From NCBI GenBank assembly GCA_028673005.1, contig CM054118.1:56303338-56367337 (forward strand): a stretch of 64,000 bases of DNA, read 5' to 3'. The notes under the pieces were generated by a model. It ran no database searches and was not told the origin of the DNA. It saw nothing but the letters and a program-made list of their open reading frames with translations. The position numbers were made by a program, and so were the translations under genes. Below, piece by piece: positions 11,704 through 21,660 of this stretch; within the stretch, counting starts at the first letter, position 1; every line of letters starts with the position of its first letter. Origin of the DNA: Tanypteryx hageni (lineage: Eukaryota; Arthropoda; Insecta; Odonata; Petaluridae).

Positions 11704-12044
11704 CAGGGGTCGGCAGCCTTTTCTGCAAGGCGGGCCACATTTGCAATTGTGAATGCTTCGGAGGGCCGCATTGGGAGTCAAGAAAGCCTCGGCGGGCCGG
11801 ATGAGCGAATAAATCAGAAGTTTTCTAGAGATTCTGTGATTTCATGTGAACGAAATCAAGTCTACATAATTTACTAGGGTCAAAACTTCAACCGAAAAGG
11901 CTTTGAGACCATAATTTTACTCAAAAAATATAAAATTGCCCACGAGAAATTTTCCTGATCACTTTTTCATTACAGCTTTGCGGGTCGCAAAAAGCGTTCT
12001 TGAGGGCCGCACGTGGCCCTCGGGTCGTAGGTTGCCGACCCCTG
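11704..12044. mobile_element. Non-autonomous hAT-type element (341 bp)
   Basis: Inverted ends CAGGGGTCGGCAGCC and GGTTGCCGACCCCTG, with a perfect 8-bp duplication TGCTAGAT at 11696-11703 and 12045-12052. GGGCCGC-type motifs near both ends place it with 16836-17752 and 52488-52808. No coding capacity. Confidence 0.92.
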
Positions 12045-12244
12045 TGCTAGATAAGACCCTTTCTTTCCAACGCGGTCATCCACGGTTTAATAGTTTTTAC
12101 AAAGTATTTTTTCGCTTTAACTTTCCGCAATAATGCGCCGTCAACCCGTGAACTACCCGCAAAACTGCCCACGTCTATGACCAAGCAAATATAAGACGGC
12201 CCTTCATTTTTCGGATGCAAAAATACCAAAAATACTCCGTCTTA

Positions 12245-13004
12245 TCATTATATATAAACGTTCCTTACAGAGGAGGAGGAGGAAGATACTAATGTTTAGG
12301 CACTTCCAGATGAGCTGGAGAATCGAAATTTTTTTCTTAGTTATGATTTTGTGCAAAACCGACTAGAAAAAACGAAAATCCTGAAAAAGCGCAACAATGC
12401 GGCGCTAAAAATTCACAATTGTTTAAACAAATTTTCAAGGTTTATGTATTTCCGAATGAGCTACGGAGCTGATATTTTTTTTAGAGTAGGATTTGTAAAA
12501 TAACGAAATAGGGATTATAGAAATTTTGATATTTTAATTTGTTTGGCAATTAAAAATTCTTAAAGTTTAAACAAATAGGTAAATGTTTAGACACTACGCG
12601 GCGAGATAGGGAGCTGAAACTTTTAAATTATATAGTTTTATCTATTTAAACGAATAAACACATCACTGTATCCATGAAATTGCTATTGCGGCCGTTAAAA
12701 ATTATAAAAATTTAAGCAATTAGATAAATTTTATTTCACTTCTAATTGTGCTACAAATTTAAAATTTGGCAGAAATGTGTGGTATTATTAACCCAATGTG
12801 GAAAAAATATAATATTCATAAAATTGTAAAAATTACCGATTGTTTTACTCCATTATTGTTCCATAAGGAAAAAACGAAAATCGGTCCTGAGGAGAAATAT
12901 TTTCATTTAAAGAAATATTCCTCATGATGAAATATCTCTCTGAAAAATTAATGAATTTTCAAGGTGAGATGAAATGCTTGCAGTATGCAAGCACCTTCTA
13001 CTAG
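12245..13004 (+). mobile_element. Non-autonomous Helitron, copy A (760 bp)
   Basis: Starts TCATTATATATAAACG and ends CTAG, with a 3' subterminal hairpin (GCTTGCA-GTA-TGCAAGC) whose base is 11 nt from the end. It is inserted between A (12244) and T (13005) with no target duplication. These are the defining Helitron features. There is no Rep/helicase coding. It interrupts the right terminal repeat of the outer element 10442-13021, so it is younger than that element. Confidence 0.88.
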
Positions 13005-13021
13005 TATTCGTATAAATACGG

Positions 13022-14695
13022 TAGTTTCGTTTCCCTCACGAAGCAAAAACGTTTGATTCACCTGTCGCGTTTGAACCCGACCTAGCGTCGTCTATTCCGA
13101 AGGACAAGCGCGACCGTGACGAAAGATGACGCAACCGGTATCTCGCGCGCATTTTTTCGTTACAAATACCGGTCGTATTTTTTATTCAAGGTCGCGTATT
13201 ACTCGCGAACCTATCACCCGAAGATCCGCCAAGCAGTGAAACACGGCTTGACCGGCGAAACCACTCAAAAAAAGCGAAACGGATGCTCAAATATTTATAA
13301 CGCGAGGAAACAGGGGAAAAGGAATTCGGACATGTATTTTTGAGAGGGGTAAGGAGCTAAGGGGATCGGAGAATGGGGTGAGGAGGGATGGAAGATAAAG
13401 TTGGAGAAAACATAAAGGGTGAATAGCCCAGGGGTTTTCGGTTTGGGGCTTTACTGTTTCCGAGGGACAAGGAGGGGAAGTATGGGGGATGGAGGAGTTG
13501 TGGAGGATGGACGAGGGTAAAGAGTGGGAGCGAGGGAAAGGTTGACTAAAGGTCAGTGACAGGAAAACTGGAAGAGCCTTGTGTAAGGCAAATGGTGAAG
13601 GGGGGGGGGGGGTAAGGGTTTTTACCCTGTGACAACGGTTCCTAAAATGAGATACACCACCGAAGCGGAATGTTGATGGAAACGTCAAAAGGGTTGGAGA
13701 CAATACCGCAGTTTGTGGACGTTTCATAAAAACTTTGACTCGTGTAATTACTCTCCTGGTGTAATTTTCTCATCGTTTTGTTTAGGAGAAAATTATGAGA
13801 AAAAATGTTTTCGCCTAATGTTTCCCTTCTATGTGAAATCTTTGAATGGAATAGCGTTATTCTGCTATATAGGTATTATTTGAGGGAATTTATGCTTTAA
13901 AAAATAACTTCTGTACGAGAAGAGGATCAACGCTGTGCCATAAAATATCCATAGATTAAACCAACAAGCTTCAAGTCTTTCACAAGTATGCGATAAGACG
14001 GACGTCTTTGTTTAATATTTCCTTTCATGCGTCTAACATTACAATAATTGATATAATTAGCAAAATCGAGATATCTTCTTTTTCACTTGTCTTGAAATTT
14101 ACGGACTAAAAATATCGGTCTAATCTTCCCCTCCTAGTTCTGTGTAGCGATAACTTAACAGGTTACGAATGAAATTGAAAACGTTGTTACGAGTTCCCTC
14201 GAGAATTTCACGGAAATTACTTATCGGTGAAGCAAACAACACGGGAATACTGAGAAAATATTTCAATAATGTGAAAAAAAATCCACGATGATCGAACGAA
14301 GAAAGCGCAATCAAGGAATCTTAGTAAAAAATACTATCTACGATATATAAAATTACGTGTGATGTCAAACAGACAACCTTCCGAAGCGGTAGTAAAATTT
14401 TATATTTCAGCCTAATATACGTAATGCTGCTACTATTCGTCTAGTCACTTTTGACTGGTGGTTTCTAGTTTTTCTTTGCTTTAAAGGCGGATGCGTTCAT
14501 ACCTTGCATATATAATATAATAGTTGTCTCTCTCGTGCTGACGAAGGGATCACCCCCGAAAGCTCCAAACTACGTATTTAAATCTGTTCCTCCCACACCC
14601 CAGAGGATATCTTATCGGTAAGTGTTCACTGAGCTTCCTTACCTCAACAACTTATTGCCATCCATTTACCCTATTTACCTTTCCTTTTCCTTAAG

Positions 14696-14700
<5 letters not shown>
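13022..14700. other. Anonymous sequence
   Basis: Contains a G12 homopolymer around 13600-13612 and a CpG-rich stretch at about 13030-13280. The 146-codon minus-strand frame at 13287-13727 is Pro/Ser-rich from low-complexity purine DNA and not convincing. A CTGACGA...GAAA motif lies at about 14538-14565 (see findings). Confidence 0.45.

Positions 14701-14767
<67 letters not shown>
14701..14767. repeat. (AT)n(AC)n microsatellite
   Basis: About 29 AT dinucleotides followed by ACACACAC. Confidence 0.98.
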
Positions 14768-15839
14768 AAAGTATACTTAAATTTTCAATAACACTTCCAA
14801 GATCTACGATGGACACGATAAAAAGTTTCTAAAGAAGAATTTAACGCATATAAGGTCAAAATATTCGTGTTCGAGACTTTGAGAGTTGCAACCACAAATT
14901 ACCCACTCATGTTAGTTGACTCGTTCAGAGCATTCTGTTGTACGACTTTATGGCTTGCGATGATAATGCATATCTTGGCACAGATGCATGTAATTTCTCC
15001 TGTCATTTCATCATGCGAACATGAACGCGAGATGCGTGACTTCCCACGGCATTAAACGGAGAGTTCAGTTGACAAGTAGCACTAAGCATCGCGGGGACAC
15101 TAACTTCATTGCACCCATTACGTGATCGCTTTCAATTGTCCATTCACTGTAGGATAGCATACTAATGTGGTGTACTGCATATATATCATCATCTCTTGCG
15201 ATACTTGGTCTCGTAAATAAAGTAAACCGTCGCATAATGTTTCTTTTTAACGGAATCTGGAACACTTATAATTAAATTGTTTCCGCCGTAAGTTTCACGT
15301 TTCACGTCAAGTATCAGTTAATTTGCATGTACGAATAAATTTCATTCGTGCAATTCTATAAATTTTCAGTCGATAATGTACTATGCGACCTTTATGCATT
15401 AAATGTAAAACGAACAATTTCAATTTTGTCAGAAAATTTTCTTAACGAAAATATTGAGTGACGTATGATGTATGCGTATTACTATGTATCTTACGTTAGA
15501 GCATCAGAAACGACGTATGGTAATTGTTTTAGCTTCATTATTTGCGTAGTATTTCTTTTCGTGATATCATGGCAACTAACCCCATTTTGTTGTCGTCTCG
15601 GGACTAAACTTTCATCCGTTTCAGCACAACATAAACACGAAAAATCACAAAAATTTCGATCATTGCGATTAGTTCGCAGCATAAAAATACAATCTCCTCT
15701 TCGATCCCCGTGTGCTTACATAAAGTATGGCATCTTCGCGATGCACACTCCTCGCGACGGATTGGGGCGAAATATTCCGAAGAAAATGCGGTAAAAAAGA
15801 GCCGCAATACTGAGCGCCATAGACCAAAAACGATAGACG
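14768..15839. other. Anonymous sequence
   Basis: Small overlapping frames on both strands between 15465 and 15898 have no recognised product. No repeat copy found. Confidence 0.45.
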
Positions 15840-16298
15840 CAAGGGTCCCAAACTCGCGGCCCCCGTGGTATATTTCTGCGGACCGCGAAGTAAGGTAGTT
15901 TACACTAGACGGCCAAAACCCAAACGTATTTCTTATAAAATATTTCGTGTAAATCTAAGAAATTTTTCAAGTCTCGTATATTAAATCAGCACTGTTTAAA
16001 TATGCTCATTCATATTTATTAAAATTCTGCTCATATAGGGTACTAAAGTTTTTCCTGCTGCCAGTGTGTGTTTTGCGTGTCAAAAGAACCTAACCTTCGA
16101 GGCCGCAACTAGTATTTTAATAATGAATGGATTTAAGGGCGCGTCATATGATTGGAGCGATTTCTTCCATGGGGAAGGGGAGCATGAACGTTAAAAGAAT
16201 ATGAAACGGTGTGAGGACTGGGAAAGTTTGCGGCCCGCGGGTTCGGTGGAAGGCCTTCTTCATGCGGCTCGCGCACCGATGTGAGTTTGAGACCCCTG
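15840..16298. mobile_element. Decayed hAT-type element (459 bp)
   Basis: Left end CAAGGGTCCCAAACTCGC matches the reverse complement of the right end, CAGGGGTCTCAAACTCAC, at 15 of 18 positions. Flanks share GATAGA one base out of register (15832-15837 and 16300-16305), so the target duplication is eroded. GCGGCCC/GCGGCTC words lie just inside both ends. No coding. Confidence 0.7.
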
Positions 16299-16835
16299 TG
16301 ATAGAAAGAGAGGAGACCAGAAATTTAAAAAAAGAATAAATCAGACAAACGAAGTGAGCCATCCGTCAACGTCCTCTCGATGACGGGACGGTTGGAGTTG
16401 AGGGAGACAGAAGTCAGAATAAACTCACGTTTGTCTCGATGCCATCTCAACCGCCGAGGATGATGCATCGCTCACTCATCCCTTGGAAAACGTCATCCTC
16501 GAAACGAGACGTCCCCTCCGCTCTATCCTCTCTCTCCAAACGACCTCTCTCGCCACCCCGCCAAAAAAGAAAGCGAAAAGGGGGAATAAAAGGTAATTGA
16601 AAGGCTCAGTCCGTTGAAATTCGCGCAGAGGGGGGAAAAACGACGAGCGATTCAACGGCCGCGAGATGATTCTGAAAGTGTCAGCGTAGCTACACGAATG
16701 AATTGCGGCTCTTTAATCGACGGCGACGGAAGGACCGAATAACTCGGCCATTCCACCACGAGATGGGTGAATTTCTCCTGTGAAGTACCGGTTCGGATTT
16801 TAACGCTTTAAATGCCCATAAGGGATGGATTAGGA
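16299..16835. other. Anonymous, CpG-rich unique sequence
   Basis: Between about 16370 and 16760 the DNA is richer in G+C and CpG than its surroundings and is not repeated elsewhere in the window. No frame or RNA gene recognised. Confidence 0.4.
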
Positions 16836-16932
16836 CAGTGGTGGGCAATATTTTCCACCTGGTGGTTGCTAATCCCTCGGCGGGCCGCGTTACAAGTCGC
16901 CGATACTTCGGCGGGCCAGATTAGGCGTTAAA

Positions 16933-17238
16933 GCTACAACGGCGAGCCGAGAGGTTCTTCGCAGCAGCAGAGGAAAAAGCGGCTGAGGTCCTCCGAGCCA
17001 TTGCGGACTCCAAACCGAAGCCCTGGTACAAGCACAAGCGTCCGCGCTCCTCCACCGGAGAGATTGAGGACTTGCCTCCAGCTAAGCACAGGAGGACATA
17101 GGACCGAAGAGGGTCCATATCGCCCCAACACCTGGGGCCAAAAACGATACAGGCGTTGTCACTAAGGAGCCTAGAGCTGGATAATGGCATCCACTCCTCG
17201 CGCCAGCGGAAGCGAGAGTGAAGATTGACGTAGTAGCC
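16933..17238 (+). mobile_element. Retroposon fragment of unknown family with coding tail
   Basis: A 306-bp insert is flanked by a perfect 12-bp direct repeat, TTAGGCGTTAAA (16921-16932 and 17239-17250), which suits target-primed reverse transcription. On the plus strand 16934-17101 is open for 55 codons to a TAG. The peptide is charged and contains FFAAAEEKAAEVLRAIAD, then KPKPWYKHKRPR, and ends PPAKHRRT. The remaining 137 bp would be 3' untranslated. The insert is richer in G+C than its host and has no poly(A). Most simply this is the 3' end of a non-LTR element. A processed host pseudogene cannot be excluded. Confidence 0.6.
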
Positions 17239-17267
17239 TTAGGCGTTAAATCGGGAGTTAACTAGAC

Positions 17268-17554
17268 CATGGTTTCCCAACCCGTGGGACGCGACCCACA
17301 AGTGGATCGCAAAGGAACTTGAGGTGGGTCGGGGAAAGACGTCTAAATAGATTATTTTGATAAATTTTTCAATTTTCTTAATGAGTTTGCGATAAAATAG
17401 TTAAAGATGTCATGATACTACAGTTTGCGACCTCTGTGGACACACATGTACTATCTACTGCTTGAAAAAAATTAGTATATAGTTAATAGATGGGTACCAG
17501 GTAAATTCTATAAGCCTAGGTGGGTCGTGCTATTAAAAAGGTTGGGAAACGCTG
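17268..17554. mobile_element. Nested hAT-type element (287 bp)
   Basis: Ends CATGGTTTCCCAACC and GGTTGGGAAACGCTG are inverted copies. Flanks AACTAGAC (17260-17267) and AAGTAGAC (17555-17562) match at 7 of 8. Subterminal GGACGCGACCCAC pairs loosely with GTGGGTCGTG. It lies inside 16836-17752 and is therefore the younger insertion. Confidence 0.85.
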
Positions 17555-17759
17555 AAGTAGACATTGAGGAATCGTATCAGTGAAAATCAAGTTTAAATTA
17601 GGTTTTTGGGGTTGCATTTCAACATCAAGTGATTTGCTGTCGTAATTTGAATGTATATGATATGATTTTGTGTTAAATCTCTTTTGAGTCATAGCTTCGC
17701 GGGCCGCATAAAAAGCTCTCGAGGCCCGCTGGCCGTAGGTTGATCGTCACTGGATTAGG

Positions 17760-18220
17760 CAGTGGCGGATTTAGTGATCGTTGGGCCTTACCCTCAGCAA
17801 AATGCGGGATTCCAAATTCAACAAAATAATTTTATAGCATAATAATTTATTTTTATTATTTTATTTGCAGAAAAAAGTTAAAAATAATGTTTGCCAAGTA
17901 TAATAATAGTACCAACGTAAGTATGCGTACATTAAAAAAAAAGGAAAAACAGACGAGCTGTACCTCTATTCAACTGCTTTCGGCGTAATTATGTGGAATA
18001 TTTACTGTAAAGCGAAGGCAAATAATCTCCACAGCCAGTCAATTAGGATAAAACCCGGACAAAAAAGCCGGATAAAAATCCGGATAAAAATCCGGATAAA
18101 ACCGAGGTGATTACCGACGACATTGTCTCGTCGACACAATGCAGTTAATTAGTATTGTCCGTCGTTAACCGCGGGACCCGAAGCGCGCGACTTTTGCGCC
18201 CGATGGGAAATCTGCCACTG
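17760..18220. mobile_element. Non-autonomous hAT-type element (461 bp)
   Basis: Left end CAGTGGCGGATTTAG and right end AAATCTGCCACTG are inverted copies. Flanks GGATTAGG (17752-17759) and GGATTAAT (18221-18228) agree at 6 of 8. The left duplication overlaps that of the preceding element, so the two hAT elements abut. Related ends occur at 48613 and 48832. Confidence 0.75.
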
Positions 18221-18414
18221 GGATTAATATATGGGTCGCAAAATAAGGCCCGCGGGTCTTATCCGGCCCGCAAGGTGTTTTCCTCCGGCCTGCCTTCCCT
18301 CAACGTCTAGACAACCGTATTCGTATGTTTGCAAGCAGGATGTGTAATTAAGATATCATTTATTAAATCTGAACGACATTTTTAGAGTACTTGGATGCGA
18401 TATACTTTTGATAT

Positions 18415-19105
18415 ATAGACACATCACACAATTAAAATAATCTGATGTGGCCACCACATGACCTTCTCCATACCTGTAATTTTCTAAAAATTCCAAATAG
18501 GTATCATAATAATAAATATTTTAAGAAACAGCGAGAAAATTTTAGACTTTACAAAGAACAGAAATAAACTCAAACCATAGCCTTCCAACATTGCATATAG
18601 CCACAAATCTCCAACAATTAAGAAAAGAAAAAGGAGCCTTACTAAGACGTAACCAAGCGTCAATTGTTAACAATAGTCTTCGGTAGTTGGCGTGGTGGTG
18701 GCAGATAAAAATATAAGATATCTCTTAAAAAATGCATTATATTTCAAACAAAGATTGTAGAAAATTAAATTTCCTAAAACTTTTATTCCAGTACATTTTC
18801 ATATTTATCAAATATTAAATCAAATATTTCAAAATAACGGATAAGTGAATAGAGTAAACACCCACTTCCAGTTCAAAGATGTTTACCAAAAACTAATCAG
18901 TTATTGTGACTTTTACAAAAATGTTAAATATAAAATTTCGCGTTGACCTGATTAATACATTTTGAGTTAGAGCACCCACAAAAACCTATCACATAGACAT
19001 CATCGAGAAAATGGTCAAAACGTGTACAGGGAACCGTAAAACGTGTATTTCCGTTGAAATTTCGAAGTCGATTTTTTCATGAAAACAATACTTTCCCCTA
19101 TAAGG
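18415..19105 (+). repeat. Interspersed repeat family R1, copy 1 (~690 bp)
   Basis: Shares CTGATGTGGCCACCACATGA, TATAGCC/GGATATAGCC, GTTTACAxAAGTT, GATTAATAxATTTTGAGTT and a 3' block ending TTTTTTCATGAAAACAATAC with copies at 32625-33312 and 44215-44822. No terminal inverted repeats or coding seen. Immediately before it, around 18233-18300, GTCGCAAAATAAGGCCCGCG looks like a hAT left end whose partner is unclear. Confidence 0.85.
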
Positions 19106-19554
19106 AAAAATTCACTTTGATAATTCACTTGAGAGGTCGCATGTAGCCGCACAGTAGTAGCGGCCCTTTTAGTAAAAAGTCAGGGGCCGTTTAGAATGTC
19201 TCTAATAACGTGCATGTCATAAAGGCAGGCGAAAACTTGAGCAGAGCAGAATTTATAAGAAAAAATATTAACATCGAAGGTTTCGCTGAGAGTTAATATG
19301 CCCCACCGTAAGCGGCTAATACATTTTTGAAGATAAATGTAAATTTCATCATGGCATTTCTGCGAGGTAGATTAAAAATAGAATTGCGAATTATTTTAAC
19401 TTCTTTCATTTTCGTCTTCCAGTTTCATTCATAGAATAATACTATTCTCTATCGTTTAGTTTACGACTTTTTCTGTCATTTGCTTAGATACTTCTCTTCT
19501 AGAGACATTTTTTTAGCGTCCTAAGATATCCCGTTTATGCTCAAAAGTGATTAA

Positions 19555-19737
19555 ATGTGTTCCATTAAGAATCGAGAAAAAGAAAGAACTTAGTCACTTC
19601 CACAAATTTATTTTGCACGACCGGTTTCACTACGACCGTAGCATAAATTTGTGGAAGTGACTAAGTTCTTTTTTTTTCCTGATGAGTAAATTCCACAGGG
19701 TTGAGCCTGCCCTCATTATTGATATGTGTTCCATTAA
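19555..19737 (-). mobile_element. Hairpin retroposon with 14-bp target duplication
   Basis: A 155-bp insert (19569-19723) lies between perfect 14-bp direct repeats ATGTGTTCCATTAA (19555-19568, 19724-19737). Within it 19585-19610 and 19644-19669 form a perfect 26-bp inverted repeat around a 33-nt loop. The loop, read on the minus strand, holds CTACGGTCGTAG followed by TGAAACCGG. The long target duplication argues for copy-and-insert through RNA rather than cut-and-paste. Orientation is inferred from the loop motif. Family unknown to me. Confidence 0.75.
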
Positions 19738-21065
19738 ATTGCCATATCACAAATGGTGGTCCAAATAACTAACTAAATAACACGCGAAAGTTCGAGTTTA
19801 GCGACAGATTCTTACTCTGTGATAAATAAGTATTCTTCAATTATCATTATTAGTCAACTCATCGTTTTTCAAAAATTTTAGAAAAATCAACACCAACATT
19901 TTAATATCGCTGTAGGCTGTAAATCTTTCCTACGAGAAAGAAAAACATTCGCGCTATATTTTGCTCCCCTTAAGGTCTTGTTATTACGCAAGCGCCGTAA
20001 CCACCTTCTCACGTATTCTCAGGACACATTATACCCAAAAAAACTCCCGAATAGGGGCATGTTAAAACAAAACAACCCCAAAGAAATTCAGTTGCGCCGA
20101 AAATCGACAGGAGAGGGCATGAAGGTCAGATTGAAACGTAGAGGGAGATAAATCAAGAATGAATCTTTTAACGTAAGAGAGCGAGAGAATTTGCCAGATC
20201 CAAAAACAAAACAAGAGAATGAAGAGCTGGGATTAAAAAATAAACGAAAGGGAGTCCGGAGCGGAATCTTGAGGAAGGGCATGACACGGGACGAAGGAGA
20301 AAGAGAGGGTTGAGGGTGTCGCGGAGTGGAAGACGGACAAGGTCACGGAACAAAAGCGAAGCGTTTTATCGAGAGGAGGGGGTGAGGGATAGGGAAGAGA
20401 ATCGAAAAGGGAGGAGGGCAATAAAAATAGTCGAATTAAGTCGGGAATAAACAAATTGAACCTTTGGGGAGGGGTGGACGAGGGGGGCACAGCGGAATGG
20501 GAATGAGGAGGAGAGGAGGGGTTTTCCATCTCAATAACAAGGGCGATTTGATCGAGTCCAATTGAGACAAATATGGAGTGAAGTGACACCCGTGGCGTTT
20601 GTCTTCTCCAGAAACTTCTGGGAGGGCATTCGTCAGTTGCATCGTCATGCATGTGTTTGTGAGGATGTAAGCTGGCGAGTTTGGAAGGAGGTATGGAGTT
20701 GGGGAAGGGGGAGGAGGAACTTCGGAGGCACGTGAGCCTAGCGGAGCTTATTCGCATGTTGCTAAGCCAGGAATTAAAGCAGATGTTCCATGTGGATGTA
20801 ACTAACTAACGGAAGAACACTCCCTCCCACCCGAGGATTCGTCACTAAGGTGCTGCCATCTATACGAGAGGAGTGAATTGAATTTATCCATTTTTCATGG
20901 AGTTTGTGCTGTATCACGTTGAAAATGCCGTAATATTTGAACTGAAGAAGTCACTATTGCTTTTGTAATTATTCTAATGGAAAAATATCAATTGAAATCG
21001 AATTTTTAGTAGAAAATATTAAAATTTACAAGTCAGTTAATGGGTTAACGAAACGATAACGAGTA
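19738..21065. other. Anonymous sequence
   Basis: Region 20085-20760 is purine-rich on the plus strand and gives Ser/Pro/Leu-rich minus-strand frames (longest 174 codons, 20233-20757) that look compositional. No recognised gene. Confidence 0.45.
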
Positions 21066-21660
21066 CAATGGTTCCCCGCTATACATCGCCTCGCTATGGC
21101 TTCTAGCATATACGTCGTCAGTGAATCAAGGAACATGTTTTGTTACAAGTTACGTCGCTTCGCGTATACGTTGTTTGTGAAGAGACAAAAGGCGAAATTT
21201 TGGAAATTTCGATAGCAATATATAAATTGTTACAGTAATTTTAAATATCTTTAATCTTGTTTTCAATTTCATGTTCACTATTACTTTTGTAATTTTATTT
21301 TGCCCAATTTAATTTTTCCAAAATGTATCCCTTTCACTGCCCAATGACCCTGTACCTGGTCTAACTATTATGCAACAATTTAAACTTCAGAATCTTCCTA
21401 AGCATATACATGGTGATTTTGTTTATATCATTTTGTTAGATTATTTTAAACATAGTGTGTCTTATATACTGCATTATCGTGGTTTATTTGGGACACAAAT
21501 CGTACAAATGTGTCATAAAACGTCCGCCAGGAGGGTAACATTTCATCATTATGCATACGGAAAAAATATATTTCGCTATACGTCGTTTCGTTATACGTCG
21601 TTTCGTTATACGTCGCAGTTTGCAGGAACACATCTCGGACGAATAGCGGGGACTTTACTG
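21066..21660. mobile_element. Pogo/Tigger-like non-autonomous element (595 bp)
   Basis: Flanked by TA on both sides (21064-21065, 21661-21662). Left end CAATGGTTCCCCGCTATAC and the reverse complement of the right end, CAGTAAAGTCCCCGCTATTC, are similar inverted termini. TA duplication with a CAGT..CCCCGCTAT-type end suits the pogo/Tigger group of Tc1/mariner elements. Inside the right end, TATACGTCGTTTCG is repeated in tandem. The 123-codon frame at 21370-21741 runs across the end and is not a transposase. Confidence 0.65.

Larger units (their letters stand above)
10442..13021. mobile_element. Outer DNA element containing a nest of younger insertions
   Basis: The left end (CAGTATTTATCCGAATATAA from 10442) reappears as a reverse complement at the right end, split by a Helitron: CCGTCTTA up to 12244 and TATTCGTATAAATACGG from 13005 to 13021. 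After removing the Helitron the right end is an approximately 23-bp inverted copy of the left. ATATAAGACG words recur inside (10457, 10475, 10524, 12190). No clear target duplication remains. The body hosts insertions at 10574-10842, 10883-11635, 11704-12044 and 12245-13004. Superfamily uncertain. Confidence 0.7.
16836..17752. mobile_element. hAT-type element enlarged by two nested insertions
   Basis: Ends CAGTGGTGGGCAA and TTGATCGTCACTG, flanked by GATTAGGA (16828-16835) and GATTAGGC (17753-17760), one mismatch in 8. Subterminal CGGCGGGCC and GCGGGCCGCATAAAA match 52488-52808 and 11704-12044. Without the inserts at 16933-17238 and 17268-17554 it would be near 310 bp, the usual size of this family. 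Confidence 0.82.
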
